Made by a program: the position numbers and the translations under genes. A DNA stretch of 64,000 bases from Ianthella basta (lineage: Eukaryota > Porifera > Demospongiae > Verongiida > Ianthellidae), in contig OZ025887.1 of NCBI GenBank assembly GCA_964019415.1, positions 5,930,950-5,994,949 of the forward strand. The letters are read 5' to 3'. This document shows positions 49,663-60,300 of this stretch, in pieces; position 1 is the first letter of the stretch, and every line of letters begins with the position of its first letter. The notes beneath the pieces are model-generated. The model saw nothing but the letters and a program-made list of their open reading frames with translations, ran no database searches and was not told the DNA's origin.

Positions 49663-49848
49663 TGAACACACACATGAGGCAGGCACATATCTGCGCATGC
49701 GTACAATATAACATAAGAATAATAAGTAGGTGTACCTGCATGTGACAGTAACATGATGTCAGAATAATAATAACCATGCGCTAGTGACTACTATGTATGC
49801 AACTGAACACAACACAAAATCAGTACAGTGTTAACACACACTGTCACA
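49663..49848 (-). repeat. 3' LTR of the Gypsy element
   Basis: 186 bp aligning with 54542-54713. It has about 30 bp (TACCTGCATGTGACAGTAACATGATG region) that the other LTR lacks, plus scattered substitutions, so the insertion is not recent. Confidence 0.8.
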
Positions 49849-49889
49849 CTGCCCCCCGCAGGGAAATAAAGCCAACCCGGCTTTAAGTA

Positions 49890-52800
49890 CTAGTTGAAAT
49901 CTGAACGGTAGTAGTCTGGGGCTGCACGCTGACGTCGAGGGTAGCGAGGTGGGGGCATTGGATGCTGTTGCTGCTGTGGGCAACAGGTGGTCAGGTCAAC
50001 ATCGTCCACAACTTCGAGGGTTGTGCCAGGGGGCTGTGGAGTGGGCTCACCAGGGGGATCCCCTGGACTTGGGGAGACTGGTGGAATAGTAATGGAGAGG
50101 CGGATGTCTGGTGGGCACAGCTTGAGGCGGTCAAAATGCACTACTAGGCGCTGGCGTGTTGCCTGAGTATTCTGGATGTGGTAAATCGTATCTGAGAGCT
50201 TCCTCACCACATGGAAAGGTTCGGTCCAGGGACGCCAGAGCTTCTTGGATTGGCCACGCGACACTGCAGGCGAATGGAGCCACACCAAATCTCCGCACTC
50301 GTAGGGTTTACCGTGAACCCTTCTGTCATAGAGGTCTTTCTGGCGACATAACTAGTGGCCTAACTGCACCCTCACCTGACGGTAGGCTGACTCCAGACTT
50401 TGATGGAGCTTCTCAGCATATTCCACAGGAGAGCAGGCCTGAGGGGTCGGGGTTCCATACATCACATCGATGGGCATCCGTGCTTGGCGGCCAAACATTA
50501 GGTAGAATAGCATGTAACCAGTTGTTGAATGTATACTGGTGTTGTATGCCATACACAGGCAACGGAGGTGTCCCTTTCATTCAAATGGGCGCTCCTGGGC
50601 CGTGGTGGCCAACATAGCCAAAAGGGTCCGGTTAAAGCGTTCTACCAGACCATCGTATTGTGGGTGGTAAGGAGTTGTACGGGACTTGGCAATACCCATG
50701 AGCTTGCACACCTCAGCGTTTACAGTGGACTCAAACTGCCTTCCCTGATCTGAATGCAGCTGCTCCGGTGGTGAGAAACGGAAAAAGAGCTCGTAAGTTT
50801 TCTGGCTACTGTGGTGGCCTCCTGATTTGGTAGTGTATATGCCTCTACCCACCGAGTGAAATAGTCCAAAGCTACCAGGATGTACAAGTTCCCAGCCTCT
50901 GATTCCGGGAGTGGGCCAAGGATGTACACAGCTACGAGCTGCATGGGGGTTCCTACTTTAATGCTTGTCAGTGGGGCCCTTGTCGGATGGGTGGGGCTCT
51001 TTCGGCTGGCACAAACTGCACACTTGCCACACTAATTCTGTACATCTTGGTAGTGACCTGGCCAGTAGAACCTCTCCTTTAGTCGAGCGAGTGTCTTCTC
51101 CATTCCCAGGTGGCCACACATCTCCCCTTCATGTAGGTCAGTCAATACCTCGCCCGTAGTGGTCCTGGTACCACCAGCTGCAGTTTCTCCTCCTTCCCCA
51201 CGGGGTCTTCAAACAGTCCATACAGCACACCATTCCGCACAACTAGCTGCTCCCATAGCTGCACCAAGCGTCTGCTGGCCAAGCTCATCTCTTTTAATTG
51301 GTCTCCTCTCGGACGCTGGTCGGCTTGCTTTGCCTGTAGGGCCAGTGCAATGTCAGTATCTGCCAGCTGGGCAGTACGAAGCTCCTCTAGTTGGCAACCT
51401 ACAGGCATGATAGGGGTGGCAGCAATGATAGCTGGGGAGTGGTCTTCTTGGCCACACTGTCGACAGGGGAGACGTGACAAGGCATCTGCATTGGTGTGCC
51501 TCCTACCTTGGCGGTGAACGATCTCGAAGTCATACTCCTGCAGGCACTCAAGCCGGCGTACTAACTGACCCTCAGGCTCCTCGAAGTTCCAAAGCCATAC
51601 TAGGGATCCATGGTTGGTTCGCAGCTGGAAACGCCTGCCGGCCAGGTAGGGCTTGAACTGCTTGATGAATGTAACTACAGCCAGGAGTTCTCGCCGGGTG
51701 ACACAGTACTGTCGTTCTGCCTTGCTAAGCACACAGCTACTGTAGGCAACTACCGCTCCTGCCCTGCCTCGTCAAGCTAGGACAAAACTGCTCCCATTCC
51801 CACTCCACTAGCATCTGTGTCCTGAATAAAGGGGCAATTGAAGTCAGGGTATGCTAGTAGCGCGGTAGTAGTGAGCAGGTGGCATAGCTTCTCAAAGGTG
51901 TGTTCACACTCATCTGTCCACAGGTAGGTAGCCCCCTCCTCAGTGAGGCAATGCAGTGGCTTAGCTATCCCTGCAAAGTCTTGGATGAAACGGTGGTAGT
52001 AGCTGGCAAAACCAAAAAATTGCTGCACCTCTGTCTTGGTGGTTGGCATGGGCCAGGTGGCAACCCGCTCCACATTAGCAGGGTCGGCTCAGACTCCCTC
52101 CCTGGAGACCAAGTGGCCTAGGAGCTGCACTTCCTCCTGAAACAGAGTACGCTTGGCAGGCTTAAGTTTCAGTCCAGCTTCCTGTAGCCTGGCGAACACC
52201 ATCTGCAGATTCTCCAAGTGTTCCAGAAAGGACTGCCCCAACACAATTACGTGATCGAGGTAGACCAGACAGTGGGCCCAGTTGAGTCCAGCGAGGATGA
52301 AGTCCATGAGACGCTGGAAAGTTGCCGGAGCGTTGCAGAGACCAAAGGGCATGACCTTGAACTCAAAAAGGCCCTCTGTTGTGCAAAAGGCAGTCTTCTC
52401 CCTATCTGCTTCAGCTACTTCCACCTGCCAGTACCCGCTGACCAAGTCTAGGGTACTAAACCACCTTGATCCAGCTAGGGTGTCCAGTGTCATGTCAATG
52501 CACGGCAGTGGGTAAGCATCTTTTCGGGTCACCTTATTCAGCTTGCGGTAGTCCACGCAAAACCTGGTGCTGCCATCCTTTTTAGTCACAAGTATGATGA
52601 GTGAAGCCCAGGGGCTGCTTGACCGCTGGATGACTTCTTTCTCCTGCATCACCTTCAGCAGCTGCTGCACCTCTTCTCTACAATATGGGGGAATCCGTCT
52701 GATTGGCTGTCTGATAGGCGTGTGGTTAGTGGTGGTAATTTCATGATGGATGACACCGGTCCGGCCGAGGTCTGCCCCAGAGCTGGAGAAGATGTCAGAA

Positions 52801-53909
52801 TAGGCCAACAACAGATGGTACAAAGACGTTTTCTCACCTTCTTCGAGCCCAGTTCCAGCCTTCTCTACCATTCCCCACAGCAGCTCCTGTTTCTCGTGTG
52901 GTACTGATGCCCCTTCATCAGGATTAGCTGGGGTGCCTAAGCCTTCACTGGCCATGGCCACAGTGATGTGTCCCTCCACTGGTTCAAGGGTGGCAATCCG
53001 GCTCCCTTTGTAAAGGTTAACAGGCTCTGGCCTTGGGTTGAGCAGCCCCACTACCACCTGATCTGATTGAGGGCTAACAACTGCTCTGGCAACACAGGCT
53101 GCATGGCGTTCACCAGGGGCCTTCTCCAGCAACCATGTTCCACCCTCTACTGGCTGGGACAGACGGGCTATCACCTCTACTTCACTGTTGGGTGGGATGC
53201 AAGTGGTAGTAACAGCACATACCATCGGTTGGGCTGTGGGGGGTGTTCCAGCTTCTGTTAACGACAGGGTACAATTGCGGCCACCAAGGAGAAGCTGCCT
53301 ACTCTTCACATCAATGGTTGCTTGGTGCTTCTTGAGGGAGTCGAGGCCAAGGATACCCTTGGTAGTGAGAGGGCTACCTACAAGTGCTTCAGTGTCCAAG
53401 GCCTTGCCTTGGGCAATGATGGTGACAGGTGCTTGGCCGTGCACCTCAATGGGATAACCGTCCACTCTCACCAACTTCAGGTTGGCCCAAGGCTGCAACT
53501 TGGTCGGCTGCTTGGCGTTGACTCGTCTCCAAACATCTCTGCTGATGAGGGTGACAGCAGCACCGGTGTCCAGTAAGAAAGATATGGGCTCACTGCCCAC
53601 CTCACAAGGTATGCACAGATAGCCAACAGGGGTAATAGGGTAAATGTACAGGGGGTTATTGGGGTCATTGGCCAGTTTATTGCCCTCATGTGTCTGGCCA
53701 CACACGCCGAGGGCTGCTAATTTTCCGTCGATGGTCGGCTCCGGGGGCAATCCTGGGCCAGGAACACCACACTGCCAGCATATGCCCCAAAACTGTGACC
53801 TACCCCCTACTGGTCCAGTCCCTTGACCCCCACTAGGTGCTGCCCGGCCTATGTACTGCTTGCTGGGGTGCTGATGTGGTAAGGAGCATTCATTCTCCAG
53901 CCTCTCCAA
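49890..53909 (-). pseudogene. Gypsy pol region (protease, RT, RNase H, integrase), broken
   Basis: The longest open piece (53909-52089) runs from a zinc-knuckle-like CWQCGVPGPG through a protease DTGA motif to the reverse transcriptase (FCVDYRKLN, MPFGLCNAPATFQ). The catalytic box reads YLDH, so the second Asp of the family YxDD is lost. A stop near 52089 precedes the RNase H part (51777-52073), another stop precedes the integrase zinc-binding part (51142-51732), and the integrase core (HSDQGRQF, near 50750) and C-terminal segment (49890-50288) are in separate frames or pieces. No intact enzyme is encoded. Confidence 0.88.
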
Positions 53910-53965
53910 TCTAGCTGTCAGTCATTTCACATCTGCAGCCAGTGGGTCTCGCGCCCCTACCACAG

Positions 53966-54472
53966 CTACAGTACCCTCACCCTCTCTTTCCTCCTCACCT
54001 TGTACACTGGCGACCACGTCTTGGCTTCAAGCAATAGGCCTCCATCTCTAGTGTGCATGGCGTTCATGGCCTTGTCCAGTTTCGCTGGTCGCTTCTGCCT
54101 GACACTGAATACAACCTGGGGGTGTTCAAGCTGCTGTAGGTACTGGTTGACAGCCAGCCGCTCCCTTGCCGCTTCCTCCAAGTCCGGGTATGCCTTGTCA
54201 ACCAGGGTCTTCAGGTGGTCAGCGAAATCGGCCCAAGACTCGGACTTCTATTTGGTACAGGTCTGGAACTCCGCGTGATAACGGCTCTGGCGACTCTTCG
54301 GATCAATCCGCTCCTGAAGGGCTTTCTTCGCCTCCGTGTAGTCTGCCTTCGCCTCCGCAGGGAGCCACTGGAAGGCTGTCTGGGCTTTCCCGGTAAGCCG
54401 CACCTTGAACCATTTCAACTTCTTCCCCACGTCCCAATCGTTCACGTCCACGACGCTCTCGAAGTGGTACAA
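53966..54472 (-). pseudogene. Gypsy gag region, broken
   Basis: Pieces 54472-54248 (WFKVRLTGKAQTAFQWLP, a retrotransposon gag helix) and 54181-53966 are separated by a stop and precede the zinc-knuckle segment of pol. Confidence 0.75.
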
Positions 54473-54541
54473 CCACGATTCCTAAGAGCTTTCGCCTAAA
54501 AACGGCTCTGGCAGCACCAACGGCCACCACTCCACACTCAA

Positions 54542-54713
54542 TGAACACACACACGAGGCAGGGGCACATATCTGCGCATGCGTACAATACAACGTAAGAA
54601 TAATAATTAAGTAGGTGTCAGAATAATATATAATAACCATGCACTAGTGACTACTATGTATGCAACTGAACGCAACACAAACTCAGTACGGTGTTAACAC
54701 ATACACTGTCACA
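54542..54713 (-). repeat. 5' LTR of the Gypsy element
   Basis: 172 bp, begins TGTGACAG on the minus strand and matches the left LTR. Confidence 0.8.
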
Positions 54714-56196
54714 TGTTTGCTACGTATAAAGTTATTCTTCCTGTGAATGTTAGTGGTTCTATCAGCTCAAAGGGGATATGGTAGTGCATGAAGGTGGTGG
54801 AGAAAGGAGAGCACAAGGACGTCGTCATCAAGGAGGGGGAGTGCTTCATGCTCCCGTCCCGCATCCCGCACTCTCCCCAGCGCTTTGAGAACACTGTCGG
54901 CCTGGTCATTGAGAGGGATAGACTGGACACTGAGATAGATGGACTGAGGTAACACCATACACCACTACCAACGTGAGCTCTGCATTGTACACCACCATCA
55001 TTGCCACTGCATACAACCTGTATTGACCTTTGATGTGTGCAGGTACTATGTTGACGGCTGCACTGACACACTGTGGGAAGAGTGGTTCCATTGCTTTGAT
55101 CTTGGGATACAGCTTGGACCTGTCATTAAGAAGTAAGAGATACTCTTCCTTCACTGGCACACCTGTAAAGGGTGTAGGGGTGGTCTAATCAGCCTAGACT
55201 ACACTCATAGTTCAATGATGTTGCTCTAGCCTAGTATTTGGGTTGTACTAGTGGCCAAGGTATCATGGAAGTTGGGCCTCCTGTGTCGATGCTGTTGGTG
55301 TGTTGTGGTGTAGGTTCTTTGCATCTGAGGAGTACAAAACTGGCAAGCCACCCGAGGACAAGGTGTTTGGGCCACCTCCATTTGAGCTTAACACCACTAC
55401 CTCCCTGGCAGAGCCAATCAACTTCAAGCAGGTTAGTGGCCATGACAGAGGAAAGTCAGACTGGCATTGCAATCATGTCTTTAATGCTTTATTCTAGTCC
55501 ATCAAGGACAGCAAGGCTGAGATTGAGGAAAAGGGAAGCAAAATCCTGTTTGGTGAATCTAGTGGTGAATTTCAGGTTGGTTGTGTGCATGCATGCTTTT
55601 ATTGATGAACCACTTCACCAGTGGTGGTTGCCCTCGCACACTGTGTGCCTGTGCAGGTAACAGTGTGGGGTACCAGTTGCCAAGAGGAAAGCTATGAGGG
55701 TGAAGTGTTTCTATGGCAACTTGAGGGCGAGTCAGAAGTTACTCATAGTGATGGTAGTACCACTGTGCTGGAGGAGGACTCCTGCCTCATCATCCCACCC
55801 AAGGAGAAGTAAGTTGAATGTTCTCAACAGTGCATTGTCTGCTTCCGATTTTGCTTCACATTCATTACAACATCATTGCAGGTTTTCAGCCACCTGTAAG
55901 AGCGGTGGCAGGAGGCTGTCAGTGAAGACAGACCCGCTGGCTAACAAGCCAAAGGAGCAGTAACACACTCCATACAGACTATTTTTTTGACCCATTCATT
56001 TCAGTGCTTAGTACACAGTTGCCAACACTTACTGCTTTAACAAACAAGTAGTGTAAATTTCATGGAAGAGGCTGTGCAGTGTGTGAAGGAGCTCGTGAGA
56101 TGGAGTGCAAGAGTGCATGTCATGCCAACAAAATAATAAAGAAAGTGGTGTCATAAGTACTGCTAGAGAAAGAAACAAGCTATAATACTGCAGTGA

Positions 56197-56793
56197 TCAA
56201 CCATCATTGCTTTCATCCTCTCCTTCAGCACTGCAGGAAAATGTCACTGGCTGGCTTCTCTGCTTTAAGTTAGTCCCAGAGAAGGTTCGGATCAGAGTGC
56301 GCGTTACAATGTGGGTTGACTGGACCAGGTCACCGTCAGATTCTACCACCGAGTAGCGCTTCCATGATGCACTCCTCTCCAACCTCTGTAGGTACTGATA
56401 CAACTGCTCAAAGTACAGTCCTCCCAGGAACCAGGCGGGGGCGTACTCCAACGTTATAAGGCCAAGCAAGTTATAGTCAAATGCAGAATAGTCCCATGGG
56501 CACATTCCAAAGTAGCTCAGGATGAGACCGAAAGAGAACTCCCATATGTATGTAAAGAGTACATAGATGCTGCACCGCACGAGGAGGTGCATTTTCCATG
56601 CCGTCAAGATGTCGCAGATCGGTTCTGCAAGCAGCAGCGTCCCCAGTCCGTAGATGAAGAAGGCCCAAATGGAGGACACCCCCTTGAGAGCTAAATCGCC
56701 CGTGACCACATACTCCCACACACTGGTGAAGACTATTTCAGCGAAGATACCATGAATGCCCCAGAAGTACAACCTCGCCAGGTACGGAAGCAT
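56197..56793 (-). CDS. TMEM229: TMEM229-family membrane protein (intact copy)
   Basis: Single-exon gene of 198 residues. Family blocks seen: YFWGIHGIFAEIVFTSVWEYVV, VSSIWAFFIYGLGTL, FTYIWEFSFGLIL, CPWDYSAFDYNLLGLITLEYAPAWFLGG, matching TMEM229A/B along the whole membrane region (about four to five helices). The last 60 residues are a polar cytosolic tail, longer than in vertebrate TMEM229B. The molecular role of this family is not established. The unit 1 copy is a pseudogene, so this is the working copy. Its ATG is 77 bp from the divergent MED9 ATG. Confidence 0.9.
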   Translation of the reverse strand: MLPYLARLYFWGIHGIFAEIVFTSVWEYVVTGDLALKGVSSIWAFFIYGLGTLLLAEPICDILTAWKMHLLVRCSIYVLFTYIWEFSFGLILSYFGMCPWDYSAFDYNLLGLITLEYAPAWFLGGLYFEQLYQYLQRLERSASWKRYSVVESDGDLVQSTHIVTRTLIRTFSGTNLKQRSQPVTFSCSAEGEDESNDG

Positions 56794-56869
56794 TTAGTTA
56801 GCTGGAACGAGGGCAACTACAGCAACATGGGCCACGCTTAGATCAGGGTATTCCCCCTTTACCAGGAAA
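56794..56869. promoter_or_regulatory. Divergent promoter TMEM229/MED9
   Basis: 76 bp between divergent start codons; a shared promoter is inferred. AAAATGGCTGCC spans the MED9 start. Confidence 0.45.
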
Positions 56870-57665
56870 ATGGCTGCCAGGCGATACGAACTACTGAACG
56901 ACATTAGTGACGAAGAAATCCGCCAGACGTTCAGTTTTCTCCCTCATATTGTAAAGATTGTGCGAGCGGCATCAACCAGTTCCGCCAGCGAGCCATTACT
57001 TTTAAAGAACTCTGTAAGTGACAACAACCAGGCAATGATAAAACAGTTGGAGGATCTAGCTATGTCGCTAGTTTATTACCGTATTGACATGCCCTTCTCA
57101 GCTTCTACGTTGCGATCACTGGTCATGGTACATGCATGAGAGATATCAATCAGCTGTTGTTGTCATTTAGATTTGTTTATTGAGTCGTCATGTGGTGTGG
57201 GCTTCTGTCTAGCCCGGACACATCTCCAGTGCAATCTTCTTCTCACTCCAGTACTTTGTTGCAGTACCCCTTCTTTCCCTCCCTCTTGTGTGGCATACAC
57301 TGCTGATGTGTAGCCCTCTTCTGTCTTGCCATGTTCTGCACGAGTGAGCTATTGTCTTTCTTCCTCCTTCAGATACAAAACTTGAAGGACCAGTTGACAA
57401 AGGCGCATATGCTCATTGAGAAGGCTGACTTCCTCAACACGACCCAGGAGGAACAAGAGAAGGTTCTGGAGAACATCCGAGCAAAGATAGCCGACCGACG
57501 GTAGGTGAATTGGGAGTTATTCTAGTCCCAGAAGTGGTGGACATCACCTCCACTAATAGTCCATATCTCCATCTTCCTCACATCAGAGAGCTCATGGTGA
57601 AATATACTCAAGTGGACTATGACTCCTTGATGAGAAGTGGGCAAGTGGGACGACGTCCATTATAG
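56870..57665 (+). CDS. MED9: Mediator complex subunit 9
   Basis: Small subunit of the Mediator middle module, linking regulators to RNA polymerase II. Exons 56870-57013, 57373-57500 and 57587-57665, in phase, encode about 116 residues. FSFLPHIVKIVRA matches the MED9 SFLP...I-K motif, and the helix EEQEKVLENIRAKIADRRELMVKY matches the C-terminal coiled coil of the family. A short protein, so identity rests on these two blocks. It converges with RSPH9. Confidence 0.75.
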
Positions 57666-57820
57666 CATCATTTAACTGTCACTTTATTTTCATCAACCCT
57701 GTGTATAACTGTGTGGCAAGTACATATATGCCATGATGTGTGGAAACATGTGTGTACAACAGCAAAGAGTTTGGGTGTGGTTATATGCAGGTCAGGTAGT
57801 GAGTGAGGTAGCAGTACTCC

Positions 57821-60143
57821 TCAGAGCATGAAGAGTAGGTCGTGGTTGCGTTCCCCGGTTCCACAATAAAAGGCGCCATAGTTCCTGGTGCATGGCACAT
57901 GGTAGAATGTATAGCCCAGCCACACCAAACTGCGGAGGATTGCCACAGACCCATCCTCGAGCTGCACACTCCAGCAACCTACACACAGAGCAAGACGGCA
58001 CACAGCCATGGCTGCATGATGCTACCTCAAGTGACACACCACAGCAAACACACAAGTGACACACCACAGCAAACACACAAGTGACACACCACAGCAAACA
58101 CACAGGTGACACACCACAGCAAACACACAAGTGACACACCACAGCAAACACACAAGTGACACACCACAGCAAACACACAAGTGACACACCACAGCATACA
58201 CACAAGTGACACACCACAGCAAACACACAAGTGACACACCACAGCAAACACACAGGTGACACACCACAGCAAACACACAGGTGACACACCACAGCAAACA
58301 CACAAGTGACACACCACAGCAAACACACAAGTGACACACCACAGCAAACACACAAGTGACACACCACAGCATACACACAAGTGACACACCACAGCATACA
58401 CACAAGTGACACACCACAGCAAACACACAAGTGACACACCACAGCAAACACACAAGTGACACACCACAGCAAACACACAAGTGACACACCACAGCAAACA
58501 CACAAGTGACACACCACAGCAAACACACAAGTGACACACCACAGCAAACACACAAGACACACCACAGCAAACACACAAGTGACACACCACAGCAAACACA
58601 CAAGTGACACACAAGCCAGTGGAATGCTTTGAGATTTTATAGCTGGCAAAGACCTTCACAGTCAAAACATCCAACACAGTCTTACAAATTGGCCGCTGTG
58701 TCTGTCTGCCAAGCACCTGAAATTATAGGCTACAGTGTTTCACTGCTATGTTAGAGCTATTTGGGACCAGTGAGGCTTGCTGTGCGTTACTGGGGCTACC
58801 TTATACAGTAACTTTTCTTTAGACAGGATTCTGTATATCACTGGAGAAGCTAGTTAACTGCCACCCCACATTAGCAATTAGGGAACTTAAATCAGTGCTT
58901 GGCCTATCAGTGTTGCTCCATTTAAGCCCAGTACATCCCATGAATGAATCCTACACATATGTACGGTAGCTTAAGCAACACTCGTGCACTCACCGTTGGG
59001 GATATCACCCTCTATGCTGTCAAGAAACTCCAATGTTTTGTTGACCCCGGTCTTCCTTGATAATAGGTCCTTGCTATTCTCCTGCACTGGCTCTCGGAGA
59101 AGCATGTACTGGCCCAGCTTCTGTGCATCTCCCAGAGATAAACCTGGGGAGGGAGAGGGAGAGAGAGTGGAAGAGGGAGAGGGAGAAGGAGAGAGAGAGG
59201 GAGAGGGAGGAGAGGGAGGAGAGGGAGAGGGAGAGGGAGAGGGAGAGGGAGAGGGAGAGGGAGAGGGAGAAGGAGAGGGAGAGGGAGAGGGAGAGGGAGA
59301 GGGAGAGGGAGAGGGAGAGGGAGAGGAAAGGCCACAGAACCTGCATACTAATCACTTGGGGAATGCCAGCACCACTGAACATCAATAATTGATTACTCAT
59401 AACAAATGAAATTTCAGTTGTGACACCATCGAATTACAGTCATGCAGGTGCACATACAAAGTATAGGGCACACCTTCAAAAGCCTTGTTGCACTTTACAA
59501 CTCCAGTTGGGGTCTTCATGACTGCCCCCTGGGGCACAATCCCCACTTCCTCCTCAATGGTGGTCACCACAGCAGCCAGACGGTCCTCCTCTTTCATCTC
59601 CACTGTTGTGGTTTCTTCGTGTGCCCCCTCCCCCTCCCCTGTCCTGTGTGACACTGTGTGCTCATACACAAAGGATGGGTCGCCAGAGAAGCGGCCTCGC
59701 AACAAGCTAGCTCTCATCATGAGTGCACCATCAGCCGGAGGAAGAACGGACCAGTTCAGGCAATCCTGGCTGTATGAGACAAGAAGACAGTCTAGTACAT
59801 CACACACCAGCACAGGGGAACATGGGTAATTCTATTGGTCAAACCCAAACATTCACAGACGTGCATGCACTCTGCAGCTAGTCATTGAGTGAATCAATTG
59901 AGGACTGAAATTGTACCTGTAGAGGTACTTTTTGTCTTGGATTTCGTCATCGTCTATCCCCTGAGCAATGAAATAGTTCTTCTTGATTCCTTTGACCATT
60001 CCCCAGAGTTTGACACGCTTGAACTTGTGTTGACTCTTCAAAATAGCAAGGGACGTTTGCAGAGTGGCCTTCTGTTCGACACTAAACACTACTCCGCTGC
60101 TTTCCAGGAAGGAAGAATTCTGGATAAAGGAATCGCCCTCCAT
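57821..60143 (-). CDS. RSPH9: Radial spoke head protein 9
   Basis: Component of the radial spoke head of motile cilia and flagella. Exons 60143-59917, 59769-59474, 59143-58994 and 57978-57821 give 276 residues, the same length as human RSPH9. Matching blocks: KRVKLWGMVKGIKKNYFIAQG, CLNWSVLPPA, RGRFSGDPSFVYEHT, IVPQGAVMKTPTG, AFEGLSLGDA and the ending YHVPCTRNYGAFYCGTGE...FML. Intron 2 holds a GGGAGA array and intron 3 a 25-bp minisatellite. An X-box-like site lies 14 bp upstream of the ATG. Its presence implies a life stage with motile cilia. Confidence 0.96.
58021..58612. repeat. 25-bp minisatellite in RSPH9 intron 3
   Basis: About 23 tandem copies of AAGTGACACACCACAGCAAACACAC, with A/G and A/T variants (CAGGTGAC, GCATACAC) and one copy that lacks GTG near 58554. 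Confidence 0.96.
59150..59332. repeat. (GGGAGA)n repeat in RSPH9 intron 2
   Basis: About 180 bp of GGGAGA/GAGAGG units close to the exon 3 acceptor, which on the coding strand is a CTCTCC tract. Confidence 0.93.
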
Positions 60144-60300
60144 GTTCAACGGTACGGTTGCTATGGAAATAACAGGATTTAACTAAATTCATTGCAATCG
60201 TGCGGTCGTCCCACACTGAAGTGGGTAAAATAGGGCCGATCAGTTTAGGTTGAGATTCTATTTAGGAAGAAGAGCATTGTGCACTAGAGAGAGAGAACTA
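60144..60300. promoter_or_regulatory. Divergent promoter RSPH9/BAR gene with X-box
   Basis: 157 bp between divergent ATGs. GTTGCTATGGAAAT (60157-60170) closely fits the RFX X-box (GTTGCCATGGCAAC type; two inverted half sites around AT). RFX factors drive ciliary genes in animals, which fits RSPH9. Confidence 0.6.

Larger units (their letters stand above)
49613..54713 (-). mobile_element. Degenerate Ty3/Gypsy LTR retrotransposon
   Basis: Inserted in intron 1 of the unit 2 HAAO copy. It reads on the minus strand: gag-like region, protease, reverse transcriptase, RNase H and integrase order, which defines Ty3/Gypsy. The LTR begins TGTGACAGTGT and is preceded by a G-rich polypurine tract (GCGGGGGGCAG) at the 3' end. 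The host sequence TGTTTG[T/C]TACG (11 bp) occurs at both borders (49602-49612 and 54714-54724). About 50 bp at the left edge (49613-49662) have no counterpart in the other LTR. Several stops and frameshifts show that it is dead. Confidence 0.9.
49276..55963 (+). pseudogene. HAAO pseudogene (unit 2), split by a retrotransposon
   Basis: Exon 1 (49276 to about 49543) has a 4-bp deletion (GGAAGAAAGGTG against GGAAGAAAGAAAGGTG in unit 1) and a GAA-to-TAA change in the original frame (about 49424). A Ty3/Gypsy element occupies intron 1. Exon 2 (from 54754) has a 4-bp gain near 54783. Exons 3-6 (to 55808) are nearly identical to the intact gene, and the last exon ends at 55963. Confidence 0.9.
46232..56782. 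repeat. Tandem segmental duplication, unit 2
   Basis: Second copy of 38479-46231, enlarged to 10.55 kb by a Penelope-like insertion (46908-47343) and a Ty3/Gypsy insertion (about 49613-54713), and reduced by a 2521-bp deletion (unit 1 bases 40812-43332 are missing at 48769/48770) and by a shorter (TG)n. Removing these differences returns about 7.75 kb. Confidence 0.9.

Noticed and set aside
57014-57139. Extension of MED9 exon 1 with VSDNNQAMIKQLEDLA
   Set aside because: A perfect GTAAGT donor lies at 57014 and the MED9 helix continues at 57373 in the same phase; the extra residues precede no usable donor.
58021-58612. Regular repeats resembling a CRISPR array
   Set aside because: Units are head to tail with no unique spacers, in an intron of an animal gene; it is a minisatellite.
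57792-58716. Cys/Val-rich repeat protein on the minus strand
   Set aside because: Translation of the 25-bp minisatellite; the RSPH9 exon fused to it begins only at 57978 after a TAG acceptor.
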